The notes: generated by a model from the letters alone, not told the origin. A stretch of 64,000 nt of DNA from Bacteroidota bacterium (GCA_947452555.1 CANGDH010000001.1:496001-560000); one strand, 5' to 3'. Counted from the stretch's first letter, positions 17,589 through 26,420 are shown. Made by a program: numbers and translations.

Positions 17589-18605
17589 ATGCAATCTATC
17601 GAACAATTTTACCCGCTTCTAAATCAGCCATTTAAAGCAGTTATTACCGCACACCAAAAACCAGATGGCGATGCCATGGGTTCGAGTTTGGCTTTATATC
17701 AATTTCTAACACAGTTGGGACATGATGTAACTGTCATTTCTCCAACCAATTGGGCTCAATTTTTAGCCTGGATGCCAGGAACCGACAAAGTAATTGACTT
17801 TGAATCCAATAAAGCAAAAGCTACTGAAATAGTAAATAATGCAGATTATGTTTTCTGTTTAGATTTTAATATTCTACACAGAACTAAACATATGGAACCT
17901 ATCATTAGGGATTCAAAAGCAACCAAAATTCTTATCGATCATCACCAACAACCAGATATTGAGTCATTTCAATTTGGTATTAGCGACGTTAAAATGAGCT
18001 CCACTTGTGAGATGATTTATGATTTTATTGTTCAATCCGGCCATAGCAACTTACTCAATTTAGATATAGCTACTTGTTTATATACTGGATTAATGACTGA
18101 TACTGGCTCCTTTAGATTCCCATCTACAACCGCCACTGTTCATAAGATTGTGGCACATTTAAAAGAATTAGGCCTGCAACACGCTAAAATTCATGAAGCC
18201 ATTTATGATAATTCTACTGAAGGGCGATTGAAATTTATGGGAAATGCCTTTCTTAACAGAATGCATGTATTTCCTGAATATAAGACAGCTGTAATGGCGA
18301 TACCTAAAACAGATATTTATAAGTTTGAGTTGAAAACTGGAGATACAGAAGGTTTAGTAAATTATTTATTATCAATCCACGGTATAAAATTTGCTGCCAT
18401 TGTAATAGATAGGGAAGAAGAAAGAAAATGGAGCTTTAGGAGTAAAGGTAACTTCGATGTTAATATCTTTGCGCGAACACATTTTGATGGAGGTGGGCAT
18501 GCTAATGCAGCAGGTGGAGCTTCTTCAAAATCGGTAGACGAAACATTTAATGACTTTAAGAATTTATTAGAAAACTATAAAACACAATTAACACAAATAA
18601 ACTAA
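17589..18605 (+). CDS. nrnA: DHH/DHHA1 phosphoesterase (NrnA-like oligoribonuclease / PAP phosphatase)
   Basis: The protein has 338 residues. The DHH domain has the metal-binding motifs HQKPDGDAMGS (about 20-30), FCLDFN, LIDHHQQPD and LMTDTGSFRF. The DHHA1 substrate-binding domain ends with the GGGHANAAGG motif. NrnA degrades nanoRNAs (2-5 nt) and, in some species, dephosphorylates 3'-phosphoadenosine 5'-phosphate. Many Bacteroidota lack Orn and rely on this family (general knowledge). The FKBP lipoprotein gene starts 2 nt after its stop, so the two form an operon that ends at 19.5 kb. Confidence 0.92.
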   Translation: MQSIEQFYPLLNQPFKAVITAHQKPDGDAMGSSLALYQFLTQLGHDVTVISPTNWAQFLAWMPGTDKVIDFESNKAKATEIVNNADYVFCLDFNILHRTKHMEPIIRDSKATKILIDHHQQPDIESFQFGISDVKMSSTCEMIYDFIVQSGHSNLLNLDIATCLYTGLMTDTGSFRFPSTTATVHKIVAHLKELGLQHAKIHEAIYDNSTEGRLKFMGNAFLNRMHVFPEYKTAVMAIPKTDIYKFELKTGDTEGLVNYLLSIHGIKFAAIVIDREEERKWSFRSKGNFDVNIFARTHFDGGGHANAAGGASSKSVDETFNDFKNLLENYKTQLTQIN

Positions 18606-18607
18606 AC

Positions 18608-19477
18608 ATGTTAAAATCAACACTAAAATTAGTAGCAGCGCTTGTATTGTTTGCAAGTTGTAATTCTTACGAAAAAGCACCTTCAGGCATGATGTATAAA
18701 ATTACACATGGTTCTGGAAACCCACAAAAATTGGCACAAGGTCAGTATGTTAAAATTAATTTAGAATATAAATTAAAAAGCAAGGATACAATATTAAGTA
18801 CCACAAATGGTCAAATTCCTGTATACTTCCCAGTAGACACAGCACGTTTAGGTAAATACACATTTACTGAAATTATTTTGTTGTGTAAAAAAGGAGACAA
18901 AATTGATTTCTCTTTAAGCGTAGACACTTTAGTTAAAATGGGTGTTTTACAATTAAATGACGTTTTCAAGACTAAAGATATCATTATTGGTAAAGCTGAA
19001 ATCTTAGACGTATTTGCTGATGTTAAATTAGTAGACGCAGATTATAAGAAAGAAACAGAAGGCGAAAAAACAAAAGAAATTGAAGCTATCAAAACTTATT
19101 TAGCTAAAAATAAAATCACTGCAGTACAATCTCCAGAAGGAGTGTTTGTAGTGGTTAAAACACCTGGTGACAATACTAATAAAATTGATACTACTAAAGT
19201 TGCTAGCGTTTTTTATAAAGGCTATACTTTTAAAGGTGATGTATTTGATACTAACATCAAACCAAATGATCCAACTGCAAAACCATATGACGTTAAAATT
19301 GGTGCTGGTGGTGTAATTCCAGGTTGGGAAATAGGTTTAAAATACTTTAGCAAAGGTGGTAAAGGGACTATTTATATTCCTGCTATGTTAGCTTACGGAA
19401 ATCAAGCAAATGGAGTTATTAAAGCGTATGAGAATTTAGCTTTTGACATTGAAATTCAAGACGTAACTAATAAATAG
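18608..19477 (+). CDS. FKBP-type peptidyl-prolyl isomerase lipoprotein
   Basis: The protein has 289 residues. The N-terminus is a lipoprotein signal (LVAALVLFASCNS, lipobox Cys at about 19). The C-terminal third (about 195-289) is a recognisable FKBP domain: VFYKGYTFKGDVFDTN, IPGWEIGLKYFSKGGKGTIYIP, AYGNQ. Residues about 30-150 look like a second, strongly diverged FKBP-like domain (VKINLEYKLKSKDTILSTT, LLCKKGDKIDFSL). It probably acts as an envelope-bound folding helper. It is joined to nrnA by a 2-nt gap and ends at a strong bidirectional terminator. Confidence 0.9.
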   Translation: MLKSTLKLVAALVLFASCNSYEKAPSGMMYKITHGSGNPQKLAQGQYVKINLEYKLKSKDTILSTTNGQIPVYFPVDTARLGKYTFTEIILLCKKGDKIDFSLSVDTLVKMGVLQLNDVFKTKDIIIGKAEILDVFADVKLVDADYKKETEGEKTKEIEAIKTYLAKNKITAVQSPEGVFVVVKTPGDNTNKIDTTKVASVFYKGYTFKGDVFDTNIKPNDPTAKPYDVKIGAGGVIPGWEIGLKYFSKGGKGTIYIPAMLAYGNQANGVIKAYENLAFDIEIQDVTNK

Positions 19478-19500
19478 TCTTACTTCATAATATCTTTAAA

Positions 19501-19536
19501 AAAAAGGACTGAATATTTTTATTCAGTCCTTTTTTT
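19501..19536. terminator. bidirectional terminator between the FKBP gene and folP
   Basis: A 15-bp perfect stem (AAAAAGGACTGAATA and its complement) with a TTTT loop, A-rich on the left and T-rich on the right, serves both convergent genes. Confidence 0.93.
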
Positions 19537-19572
19537 ATAACTACTTTTAGTTTCATTTTTTGATAACTACAA

Positions 19573-20370
19573 TTATGATAAGTAGGGTAATAAATCAATA
19601 ATTTCTTTGGCTTCTTTCACATCATGAACTCTAATGATATCTGCCCCATTTAATAGCCCAACGGTATTAACAACGGTAGTCCCATTTAATGCTTCGTCAG
19701 AACTAATACCTAAGGTTTTATAAATACTTGACTTTCTTGAGACTCCCAGTAAAATTGGTAAACCAAGCACCTTAAATTGTTTTAACTCTTTTACAATAGT
19801 GAAGTTCTCTTGTACTGTTTTTCCAAAGCCAAAACCAGGATCAATAATCCAATCATGAATACCTAAAGCATCAAATTTTTGCTTTTTAACATTGAAATAG
19901 GAAATAATTGACTCCATAATATTCGTTCTAGGAATCACCTGATGCATCGTGCCTATATTGCCAGTAATGTGCATTCCAATATAGCCAGCTTTTTGATTTG
20001 CTACAACTTCCAAAATTGTAGGCTCAAAACTACCACAGCTAATATCATTCACAATTTTAGCGCCTAATAAAAGGGATTGTTTAGCCACTTCGGATCTAAA
20101 TGTATCGACAGAAATAATGGCTGAAGGAAATGCATTTAAAACACCTTCTATTACAGGCATTACTCGATCTAATTCCTCCGTTTCACTGACTAAAATAGCC
20201 CCTGGTCTTGTACTTTGACCTCCAATATCTATAATAGTTGCTCCTTGTTGTATAAAATTACAAGCTTTTTGGATTGCCCCTTCTAAATTGGCCTGTCTAC
20301 TGCCTGCAAAAAATGAATCTGGAGTGGCATTTATAATGCCCATTATTGCTTTAGCAGGTAATTTAAACAT
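19573..20370 (-). CDS. folP: dihydropteroate synthase
   Basis: This 265-residue TIM-barrel enzyme condenses 6-hydroxymethyl-dihydropterin pyrophosphate with p-aminobenzoate; it is the sulfonamide target. Signature segments are MGIINATPDSFFAGSR (about 9-24), DIGGQSTRPGA, and WIIDPGFGFGKTVQENF with the pterin-binding residues. The length is normal. A TATCTTTG element is at 20412-20419 on the minus strand. It is divergent from the DUF1599 gene. The other folate genes in the window (folB, 5-FTHF cyclo-ligase) lie 31-35 kb away. Confidence 0.96.
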   Translation of the reverse strand: MFKLPAKAIMGIINATPDSFFAGSRQANLEGAIQKACNFIQQGATIIDIGGQSTRPGAILVSETEELDRVMPVIEGVLNAFPSAIISVDTFRSEVAKQSLLLGAKIVNDISCGSFEPTILEVVANQKAGYIGMHITGNIGTMHQVIPRTNIMESIISYFNVKKQKFDALGIHDWIIDPGFGFGKTVQENFTIVKELKQFKVLGLPILLGVSRKSSIYKTLGISSDEALNGTTVVNTVGLLNGADIIRVHDVKEAKEIIDLLPYLS

Positions 20371-20451
20371 AGTTTTATTTTAAGTTCGTTATTCTTTATC
20401 TTGCAAGTGTTCAAAGATATTAACTAACACAGAAACAGGGGGTAATTTTTC

Positions 20452-20997
20452 ATGAGTCAAACTTCTTTACAATATGATCAGGCTGTAGCAAGCTGCAGCG
20501 ATATTTTTTTTAAGAAAACTAAGGATTATGGTACTGCTTGGCGCGTATTAAGAATCATTTCAGTGGTAGATCAAATATTTATTAAAGCATTGAGAATTAG
20601 AACAATACAAGATATTGGAAATCAAAAAGTAGGGGATGATATCCAGTCAGAGTTTAAAGGCATTTTAAACTATGCTGTTATTGGCTTAATGCAATTGAAA
20701 TTAGGAGACCCCAAAGTGGAAGAATTGGAGGTTAAATTAGTTCAGGAATTGTACGAGTCAAATGTTCATTTTGCAAAATCTACCATGTTAGACAAGAATC
20801 ATGATTATGGTGAAGCATGGAGAGACATGAGTCAAGAAAGTTATGCTGATTTAATTTTAATGAAACTTTTAAGAATTAGACAAATTTTAAATAATGATGG
20901 TAAGACTTTAATAAGCGAAGGCATTGACGCCAATTTTGTTGATATTTTAAATTATTCAGCTTTTGCATTAATACAAATTGCTGAAGGGAAACACTAA
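20452..20997 (+). CDS. DUF1599 protein with two tandem copies of the domain
   Basis: This 181-residue protein is built from two homologous halves. Copy 1 has FFKKTKDYGTAWRVLR then KALRIRTIQD and ILNYAVIGLMQLKLG; copy 2 has MLDKNHDYGEAWRDM then KLLRIRQILN and ILNYSAFALIQIAEG. DUF1599 is also called nucleotide modification associated domain 1, because phage and bacterial relatives occur near base-modification genes; the biochemical function is not established. Here it lies in a housekeeping setting beside folP and 9 nt upstream of the DoxX-like gene, with which it is probably co-transcribed. Confidence 0.85.
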   Translation: MSQTSLQYDQAVASCSDIFFKKTKDYGTAWRVLRIISVVDQIFIKALRIRTIQDIGNQKVGDDIQSEFKGILNYAVIGLMQLKLGDPKVEELEVKLVQELYESNVHFAKSTMLDKNHDYGEAWRDMSQESYADLILMKLLRIRQILNNDGKTLISEGIDANFVDILNYSAFALIQIAEGKH

Positions 20998-21006
20998 ATC
21001 TGTTTT

Positions 21007-22077
21007 ATGCAATCTTTCTTAAAATTTTTACGATGGTCAGTTGGAATTTTATTTATTTTTTCTGGACTAATAAAAGCGAATGATCCTTTAGGACTTAGTT
21101 ATAAGATGCAAGAATTTTTTGATGTATGGGGAATGAACTTCTTTTCAGACTATACACTATGGTTAGCATTAATTATGAACACTTTAGAAATTATAGCAGG
21201 TGTCGCACTTTTAATTAAATACCCTTATAAACAAACTCTTTGGCTACTTTTAGCATTAATTGTGTTTTTTAGTTTTCTTACAGGCTATGCATTGTTTTCA
21301 GGCAAAATTAAAACCTGCGGTTGTTTTGGAGATTGTATTCCATTAACACCACAAACTTCCTTTATTAAAGATATAATTCTATTAATTGCAATTGTAATAT
21401 TATTAATCAATCTTAAAAAAGTAAAGACCACCTTACATATGGGCTGGGGTATATTTATTTTGATTATTACCACTTTCGGAGTAGGATATGGGCAACAACA
21501 AGTTTTACAACATCTGCCATTTATTGATTGTTTACCTTATAAACAAGGGAAAGACATAATTGAACAAATGAAAATTCCTGCTGGCGCTGTTGCAGACAGT
21601 GTTTCTATACAAATGGAATTTGAGAAAGCAGGTAAGAGATACTATTTTGACGTTAACAGTTTCCCTGCAGAATTTGACAGCACTTATGTTTTCAAGTCTA
21701 GAAAAGAAGTGATTGTTCAAAAAGGAAATGGCAAATTTGCCCCAATACAAGACTTTAAATTATACACTCTAAATGGACAAGATACTACACAACAATTAGT
21801 TGAGACCAGTACACCATATGTTTTAGTTTTTGCTGGTGAAATTGATTCAACAGTTCCATGGGAAACCCTTCTTTCTAAATTACAAATTAAACATAAATTA
21901 GTTTACCTAGTTACTGCTGACAAATCTAACGCTAGCAATAAATTTAAGAATATCCCAATATTAATTGGAGATATTACAATGATCAAGACTGCTGCTAGAG
22001 TTTGGCCAACCATATTTATTATGAATGGATCTACCATTATGCAGAAAACTAGTTATTTGGACTTTTTAAAAGATTAG
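21007..22077 (+). CDS. DoxX/MauE-like membrane protein with C-terminal thioredoxin-like part (BT_3928 family)
   Basis: The protein has 356 residues. Four membrane segments fill the first 150 residues (FLRWSVGILFIFSGLIKA, LWLALIMNTLEIIAGVALLI and two more). Between them lies a conserved Cys cluster, KTCGCFGDCIPL, typical of MauE-like domains that handle disulfides. One more hydrophobic segment and then a soluble periplasmic part (about 190-356) follow, which resembles a thioredoxin-like fold but has no CxxC. It may take part in envelope redox or in a quinone-linked reaction; the exact role is unknown. The 9-nt gap to DUF1599 indicates an operon. Confidence 0.78.
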   Translation: MQSFLKFLRWSVGILFIFSGLIKANDPLGLSYKMQEFFDVWGMNFFSDYTLWLALIMNTLEIIAGVALLIKYPYKQTLWLLLALIVFFSFLTGYALFSGKIKTCGCFGDCIPLTPQTSFIKDIILLIAIVILLINLKKVKTTLHMGWGIFILIITTFGVGYGQQQVLQHLPFIDCLPYKQGKDIIEQMKIPAGAVADSVSIQMEFEKAGKRYYFDVNSFPAEFDSTYVFKSRKEVIVQKGNGKFAPIQDFKLYTLNGQDTTQQLVETSTPYVLVFAGEIDSTVPWETLLSKLQIKHKLVYLVTADKSNASNKFKNIPILIGDITMIKTAARVWPTIFIMNGSTIMQKTSYLDFLKD

Positions 22078-22142
22078 CTTTTTTTTCATTTTTTAATTGC
22101 GTAACTTAGGATAACTATCAGTTACAATTAAAATTGAATTTT

Positions 22143-22541
22143 ATGTCTAAAATAAGAGATATCTTAATTAAAAAAGGTCCTCATTTTAATATTGTGACCC
22201 CAGATACAAAAGTATTAGACGCTTTAACTATAATGAAGTCTGAAAACCTAAGTTATGTGGTTGTAATGGATAACAATCAGTACCTAGGAATTATGTCTGA
22301 AAGAGATTATACCCATAAAATTAAGTTAGAAGGTCGTAAGTCAGATTCAACCACGGTAGTAGATATCATGACCAAGGACTTACCTGTAATTGGGTATACC
22401 GATGATTTGGAAAGATGTATGGTTTTAATGAATGTGTATAAAACAAGATATCTACCAATTTTCGATGAAATGAAATTCAAGGGAGTTCTAACTATGAATG
22501 ACCTAATGCGTGAAGTAATTAAAGGGACTGGTACTACTTAA
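22143..22541 (+). CDS. two-CBS-domain protein
   Basis: I chose the ATG at 22143; a TTG three codons upstream is less likely. The 132-residue protein consists only of a pair of CBS domains: VLDALTIMKSENLSYVVVMD with YLGIMSERDYTHKI (first) and VIGYTDDLERCMVLMNVYKT with FKGVLTMNDLMREV (second). The pair forms an adenosine-nucleotide-binding module that often senses AMP/ATP. No catalytic domain is fused. The stop overlaps the end of the convergent DUF721 gene by 8 nt, so the two mRNAs overlap at their 3' ends. Confidence 0.88.
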   Translation: MSKIRDILIKKGPHFNIVTPDTKVLDALTIMKSENLSYVVVMDNNQYLGIMSERDYTHKIKLEGRKSDSTTVVDIMTKDLPVIGYTDDLERCMVLMNVYKTRYLPIFDEMKFKGVLTMNDLMREVIKGTGTT

Positions 22542-22815
22542 TTACTACGTCTGTAATGATATTTTCACCCATTTTCTCATTCACTCTAGCCACAATTTGT
22601 AGCTTCTGAAATCCTAGTTCATTTTTAAGTGGTCCGACACTTGTTTCAATAAAGAGCTTCTGATTAAATATGTAAATCTTATCTGTGTATTTTGCTATGG
22701 TAGTCCCCATTATTTCTAACCATACTTCTTCAATTTGAGCAGCACGTATACCGTTTTTCAATTTACTTGTTTGTACAAATTGCTTTAGTGCGTCCCCGAT
22801 TTTAAAAGTTGCCAT
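22534..22815 (-). CDS. DUF721 (DciA-like) protein
   Basis: This 93-residue protein has the DUF721/DciA pattern: IGDALKQFVQTSKLKNGI, then IEEVWLEIMGTTIAKYT, and the KH-like core LFIETSVGPLKNELGFQKLQIV. DciA proteins load the replicative helicase in bacteria that lack DnaC/DnaI, and Bacteroidota are among those with DUF721. It is the second gene after recF (20-nt gap), a frequent pairing that supports a replication role. The size is at the short end for the family. Confidence 0.85.
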   Translation of the reverse strand: MATFKIGDALKQFVQTSKLKNGIRAAQIEEVWLEIMGTTIAKYTDKIYIFNQKLFIETSVGPLKNELGFQKLQIVARVNEKMGENIITDVVIK

Positions 22816-22835
22816 AGTTTGTAAATTTAAGCCAT

Positions 22836-23918
22836 TTATAATTCAATCAATTGATAACTACTTAAATGTTTCCCTAATAAATTTGCAACCCTTTCTTTAT
22901 GAGTATCTGTTATAAATACTTGACCATCTGTGGAATTACTAACCCAACCAAGTAATTGAATCATGCGCTGTTCATCTAATTTTTCAAAAATGTCATCCAT
23001 TAATAAAATAGGAGGGAACCCCTTTTCATTTTTAATAAACTGCCACTCAGCTAACCTAATAGCAAAAAGCAAGCTTTTTCTTTGTCCTTGGGAAGCTTCT
23101 TGTTTAAAGGACTGTCCTTGTATGGTAATGATTATATCGTCCTTATGAATACCTGTAGAAGTTCTTTGTAAGGCTTTGTCCTTTACTATACTATCTTTTA
23201 ATAATTGCTTTAAATTAGTTTGTGCTAAAGCGGATTGATATTTGATATCAATAGCGTCATTTTGTAATGCTAAATGATTATATAACTTTAAGATTTCAGG
23301 TAAGATATCTATAAAAAGTTGACTTCTATATTTATAAATAATTTGTCCATTGTCCGCTAATTGCTCATCAAGCGTTTCCATAAGTATTTCATCTAAATTG
23401 CCAGTTTCCGCAGCTTGCTTTAACACACTATTTCTTTGTAATAAGAACTTATTATAAAGTATTAAATATTTTAAATAATCGGGATATAATTGGGATAGTA
23501 AACTATCCATTAATCTTCTCCTTTCTTCACTCGAACCTGTAATAATTTGTACATCATCTGGTGCAATCATTACACAAGGAATACGACCAATATGCTTTGA
23601 TAATTTGGTATATAATTCTTCATCGTAATAAAATTCTTTCTTTAGATTTTCACGAATGATACAAGTGATTGGAATCACTTCTTCTTTGATATTATAAATG
23701 CCTTCTACACGCATACCTTGATAAGCATGGTGTACATTTTGTGCATCTGGTCTATTAAAATAACTTTTTGTAAATGACAAGTAGTATAGGGCGTCTAAAA
23801 CATTGGTTTTACCAGTACCATTGGGCCCAACAATGCCAACAATTCTATTAGTAAAATTGAAGCTTTTTTGAATATAATTCCTAAACTGAACTAGGGATAG
23901 TTGTTGAATACCTACCAT
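22836..23918 (-). CDS. recF: DNA replication and repair protein RecF
   Basis: This 360-residue SMC-like ATPase loads RecA at ssDNA gaps together with RecO and RecR. Walker A is GIVGPNGTGKTNVLDAL (about 28-44), the ABC signature region is EASQGQRKSLLFAIRLAEW, and Walker B is PPILLMDDIFEKLD. VMIAPDDVQIITG is also typical. The gene is followed by DUF721 as an operon. Its 5' end faces pyrR: if PyrR started at the first in-frame ATG the two coding regions would overlap by 2 nt; with the start chosen here they are 52 nt apart. Confidence 0.96.
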   Translation of the reverse strand: MVGIQQLSLVQFRNYIQKSFNFTNRIVGIVGPNGTGKTNVLDALYYLSFTKSYFNRPDAQNVHHAYQGMRVEGIYNIKEEVIPITCIIRENLKKEFYYDEELYTKLSKHIGRIPCVMIAPDDVQIITGSSEERRRLMDSLLSQLYPDYLKYLILYNKFLLQRNSVLKQAAETGNLDEILMETLDEQLADNGQIIYKYRSQLFIDILPEILKLYNHLALQNDAIDIKYQSALAQTNLKQLLKDSIVKDKALQRTSTGIHKDDIIITIQGQSFKQEASQGQRKSLLFAIRLAEWQFIKNEKGFPPILLMDDIFEKLDEQRMIQLLGWVSNSTDGQVFITDTHKERVANLLGKHLSSYQLIEL

Positions 23919-23970
23919 GGCCGCAATTTACATAAGAAAAAGCTGTATTTTTAGTCAAATTTTCAAGGAA

Positions 23971-24495
23971 ATGACCCTGATTAGCGAACAGCAGCTCCCA
24001 AGCATTATAAAAAGATTAGCACACCAAATATTGGAAACCTACCCAGGTTTAACAAATGCAGTAATAGTAGGTCTTCAACCAAGAGGAGTGTACCTAAGTG
24101 ATCGAATTGTTACGGCATTGAATCAGGAAATCTCTGCAGACCAAGTACAATACGGGAAACTAGATATTACTTTTTACCGTGACGATATTAGACGCGAATT
24201 ACATTTAGCCACTCAAACTGATTTACCATTTAGTATAGAAGGGAAAACAGTGATTCTAATTGATGATGTATTGTTTACTGGTAGAACCATTCGTGCTGCA
24301 TTAGATGCATTATTGGCTTTTGGAAGACCTTCAAAAGTGGCATTATGCGTATTGGTAGACCGTAAACCAAGTAGAGAACTACCTATTCAGCCCGATTTTA
24401 CTGGTAAAGAGATGGTTGATATTAGCCCATATAAGGTAAAAGTAAGATGGAAAGAAAATGACGGCGTGGACGACGTGATCTTATTAGATCAATAA
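23971..24495 (+). CDS. pyrR: PyrR bifunctional pyrimidine regulator / uracil phosphoribosyltransferase
   Basis: I chose the ATG at 23971 (MTLISEQQLPSII), preceded by an AAGGA ribosome-binding sequence, rather than the ATG at 23917. The protein then has 174 residues, the usual PyrR size. The PRPP-binding motif VILIDDVLFTGRTIRAALDA and the PyrR hallmark LDITFYRDDIRR are present. PyrR can bind pyr mRNA and can make UMP from uracil. It is followed by pyrB (43 nt) and coaD. I see no attenuator hairpin in the pyrR-pyrB gap, so the regulatory mode here is open. Confidence 0.93.
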   Translation: MTLISEQQLPSIIKRLAHQILETYPGLTNAVIVGLQPRGVYLSDRIVTALNQEISADQVQYGKLDITFYRDDIRRELHLATQTDLPFSIEGKTVILIDDVLFTGRTIRAALDALLAFGRPSKVALCVLVDRKPSRELPIQPDFTGKEMVDISPYKVKVRWKENDGVDDVILLDQ

Positions 24496-24500
24496 TAGGA

Positions 24501-24531
24501 TTGTTTAGTTGATAAAAATATATTAATTTCG
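24501..24531 (+). promoter_or_regulatory. candidate promoter of pyrB
   Basis: TTG at 24501-24503, a 20-nt spacer and TAATTTCG at 24524-24531 (7 of 8 to TAnnTTTG) end 7 nt before the pyrB ATG. It lies in the pyrR-pyrB gap, so pyrB may be transcribed independently of pyrR. Confidence 0.45.
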
Positions 24532-24538
24532 TTTTTTA

Positions 24539-25471
24539 ATGGCACTATCTACCAAACATCTTCTTGGTATCAAAGACCTCACCACTGAGGATATCCAACT
24601 TATTTTATCTACTGCAGGTCAATTTAAAGAGGTCTTACAAAGACCCGTAAAAAAAGTTCCCACACTAAGAGACGTAACTATTGTGAATCTTTTTTACGAA
24701 AATTCTACAAGAACTAGAATTTCTTTTGAGTTAGCCGAAAGACGATTGTCTGCAGACACCGTAAATTTTACTGTATCAAGTAGTTCAGCTGCTAAAGGGG
24801 AAACCTTACTAGATACTGTAAATAATATTCTTAGCATGAAAGTGGATATGGTTGTAATGAGACATAGTGCATCTGGTGCCCCTCACTACTTAGCAAAACA
24901 TATCGATGCCGCTATTATCAATGCAGGAGATGGTATTAATGAACACCCAACTCAAGCCTTATTAGATGCATTTTCTATACAAGAAAAATTGGGGAAACTA
25001 GCTGGTTTAAAAGTGGCCATAATTGGCGATATTATGCATAGTAGAGTGGCGCTAAGTAATATTTATTTACTAAAGAAAATGGGAGCCGAAATTATGGTTT
25101 CTGGCCCACCAACTTTAATTCCTAAATACTTACAAGAAGCAATGGATATTAGGGTTGAATATAATATTGACAAAGCATTGGCATGGTGTGATGTTGCCAA
25201 TGTCCTTAGGATTCAATTAGAGCGTCAAAATCAGCCCTTATTCTCTTCTCTTAGAGAATACAACTTGGCTTATGGTATAACAAAGAATCGTTTAAATAAG
25301 CTAAATAAAGAGATTTTAATAATGCACCCAGGTCCAATTAATAGAGGAGTAGAATTAGATAGTGAAGTGGCTGATAGTGGTCAATCTATTATCTTAGACC
25401 AAGTTGAAAATGGGGTGGCAGTTAGAATGGCTTGCTTATATTTATTAACAGGTAGAACCAACCCAGCTTAA
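24539..25471 (+). CDS. pyrB: aspartate carbamoyltransferase catalytic subunit
   Basis: This 310-residue enzyme joins carbamoyl phosphate and aspartate in the second step of UMP synthesis. The carbamoyl-phosphate loop FYENSTRTRISFELAERRL, the second-subunit loop SSSSAAKGETLLDT, HPTQALLDAFSIQE and the C-terminal MHPGPINRGVELDSEV are all intact. The regulatory subunit PyrI is not adjacent. This leaves room for a structural partner such as the metal-less dihydroorotase homologue at 14.3-15.6 kb (inference). The gene sits between pyrR and coaD. Confidence 0.97.
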   Translation: MALSTKHLLGIKDLTTEDIQLILSTAGQFKEVLQRPVKKVPTLRDVTIVNLFYENSTRTRISFELAERRLSADTVNFTVSSSSAAKGETLLDTVNNILSMKVDMVVMRHSASGAPHYLAKHIDAAIINAGDGINEHPTQALLDAFSIQEKLGKLAGLKVAIIGDIMHSRVALSNIYLLKKMGAEIMVSGPPTLIPKYLQEAMDIRVEYNIDKALAWCDVANVLRIQLERQNQPLFSSLREYNLAYGITKNRLNKLNKEILIMHPGPINRGVELDSEVADSGQSIILDQVENGVAVRMACLYLLTGRTNPA

Positions 25472-25474
25472 CAC

Positions 25475-25951
25475 ATGCAAAGAATTTGCTTATTCCCCGG
25501 CACTTTTGATCCTGTTACATTAGGACATATTGATATTATTAACAGATCATTACCATTATTTGATAAAGTAATTGTTGGTATTGGAATTAATGCGGCAAAA
25601 AATCCAATGTTCAGTGCAGAACAAAGAAAACAATGGTTTGAAGAAATTTACAAGGACGAACCCAAGGTAGAAGCAGCAACTTACGACGGGCTAACTATAA
25701 AATATTGTCAGTCTATTGGAGCTAGATTTATTTTGAGAGGAATCCGTTATGTAAGTGATTTTGAATATGAAAAAACAATCGCGGATGCCAATCGTACCAT
25801 GGACAGACATATCGAAACAATTTTTTTAACGGGAGAACCTAAATATACTTCTGTAGCATCTACAATTGTTCGTGATATTATCAGAAATGGTGGTGACGCT
25901 TCTCCATTTTTACCAGAAGCTGTAGTGGATTCTTTGAAGAAATTATTTTAA
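25475..25951 (+). CDS. coaD: pantetheine-phosphate adenylyltransferase
   Basis: This 158-residue nucleotidyltransferase makes dephospho-CoA from 4'-phosphopantetheine and ATP. The N-terminal FPGTFDPVTLGHIDII carries the TxGH motif (here TLGH). RGIRYVSDFEYE and the C-terminal TSVASTIVRDI, a variant of the usual ISSTxVR, are also present. It starts 3 nt after the pyrB stop and so is co-transcribed with it. The link to pyrimidine synthesis is probably only positional. Confidence 0.96.
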   Translation: MQRICLFPGTFDPVTLGHIDIINRSLPLFDKVIVGIGINAAKNPMFSAEQRKQWFEEIYKDEPKVEAATYDGLTIKYCQSIGARFILRGIRYVSDFEYEKTIADANRTMDRHIETIFLTGEPKYTSVASTIVRDIIRNGGDASPFLPEAVVDSLKKLF

Positions 25952-25991
25952 TCCTTCTTGAAAATCAAAATTGTACATTTTTTGATTTCTA

Positions 25992-26420
25992 CTAATCAAT
26001 TTTCAAATTCTTACTTATAAAACTAGCAATCACTTCTTTTATAGTATCATAAGTGTTGTCCAAACAGTGTGCTGCGTTTCCCATAGTGTACCATTCAATT
26101 TTTTGAATGTCCTCTGAAGTTTGAGGAATTCCCGCTTGTTCATTAGGTATAGTCATATGAAACCAGTAGGTTCTTTTAATTACTTCCTCATTTAAATGGG
26201 TGTCAAAATAGGTATGATTTGTGAACTGAATCAATTCATTAAGTTGAATATTTTTAAGCCCTGTTTCTTCCATAACTTCTCGGATTGCACAACTTTGAAT
26301 AGTTTCCCCCTCATCCAACTTACCCTTTGGTAAATCCCAAAATCCGCGTCTAAATATCCATAAAATGGCTCCTTTAGGATTGGTAACGATTCCTCCTGCT
26401 GCTATAATTTGTTTTGGCAT
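25992..26420 (-). CDS. NUDIX hydrolase
   Basis: This 142-residue protein has an intact Nudix box GKLDEGETIQ...REVMEETGL (about 33-55), which binds Mg2+ and cleaves a nucleoside diphosphate linked to another group. The start, IIAAGGIVTNPKGAILWIFR, is the typical first strand of house-cleaning Nudix proteins. The substrate cannot be told; sizes like this include MutT-like and diadenosine polyphosphate hydrolases. It is a single gene, divergent from pyrE with an 80-nt spacer. Confidence 0.9.
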   Translation of the reverse strand: MPKQIIAAGGIVTNPKGAILWIFRRGFWDLPKGKLDEGETIQSCAIREVMEETGLKNIQLNELIQFTNHTYFDTHLNEEVIKRTYWFHMTIPNEQAGIPQTSEDIQKIEWYTMGNAAHCLDNTYDTIKEVIASFISKNLKID

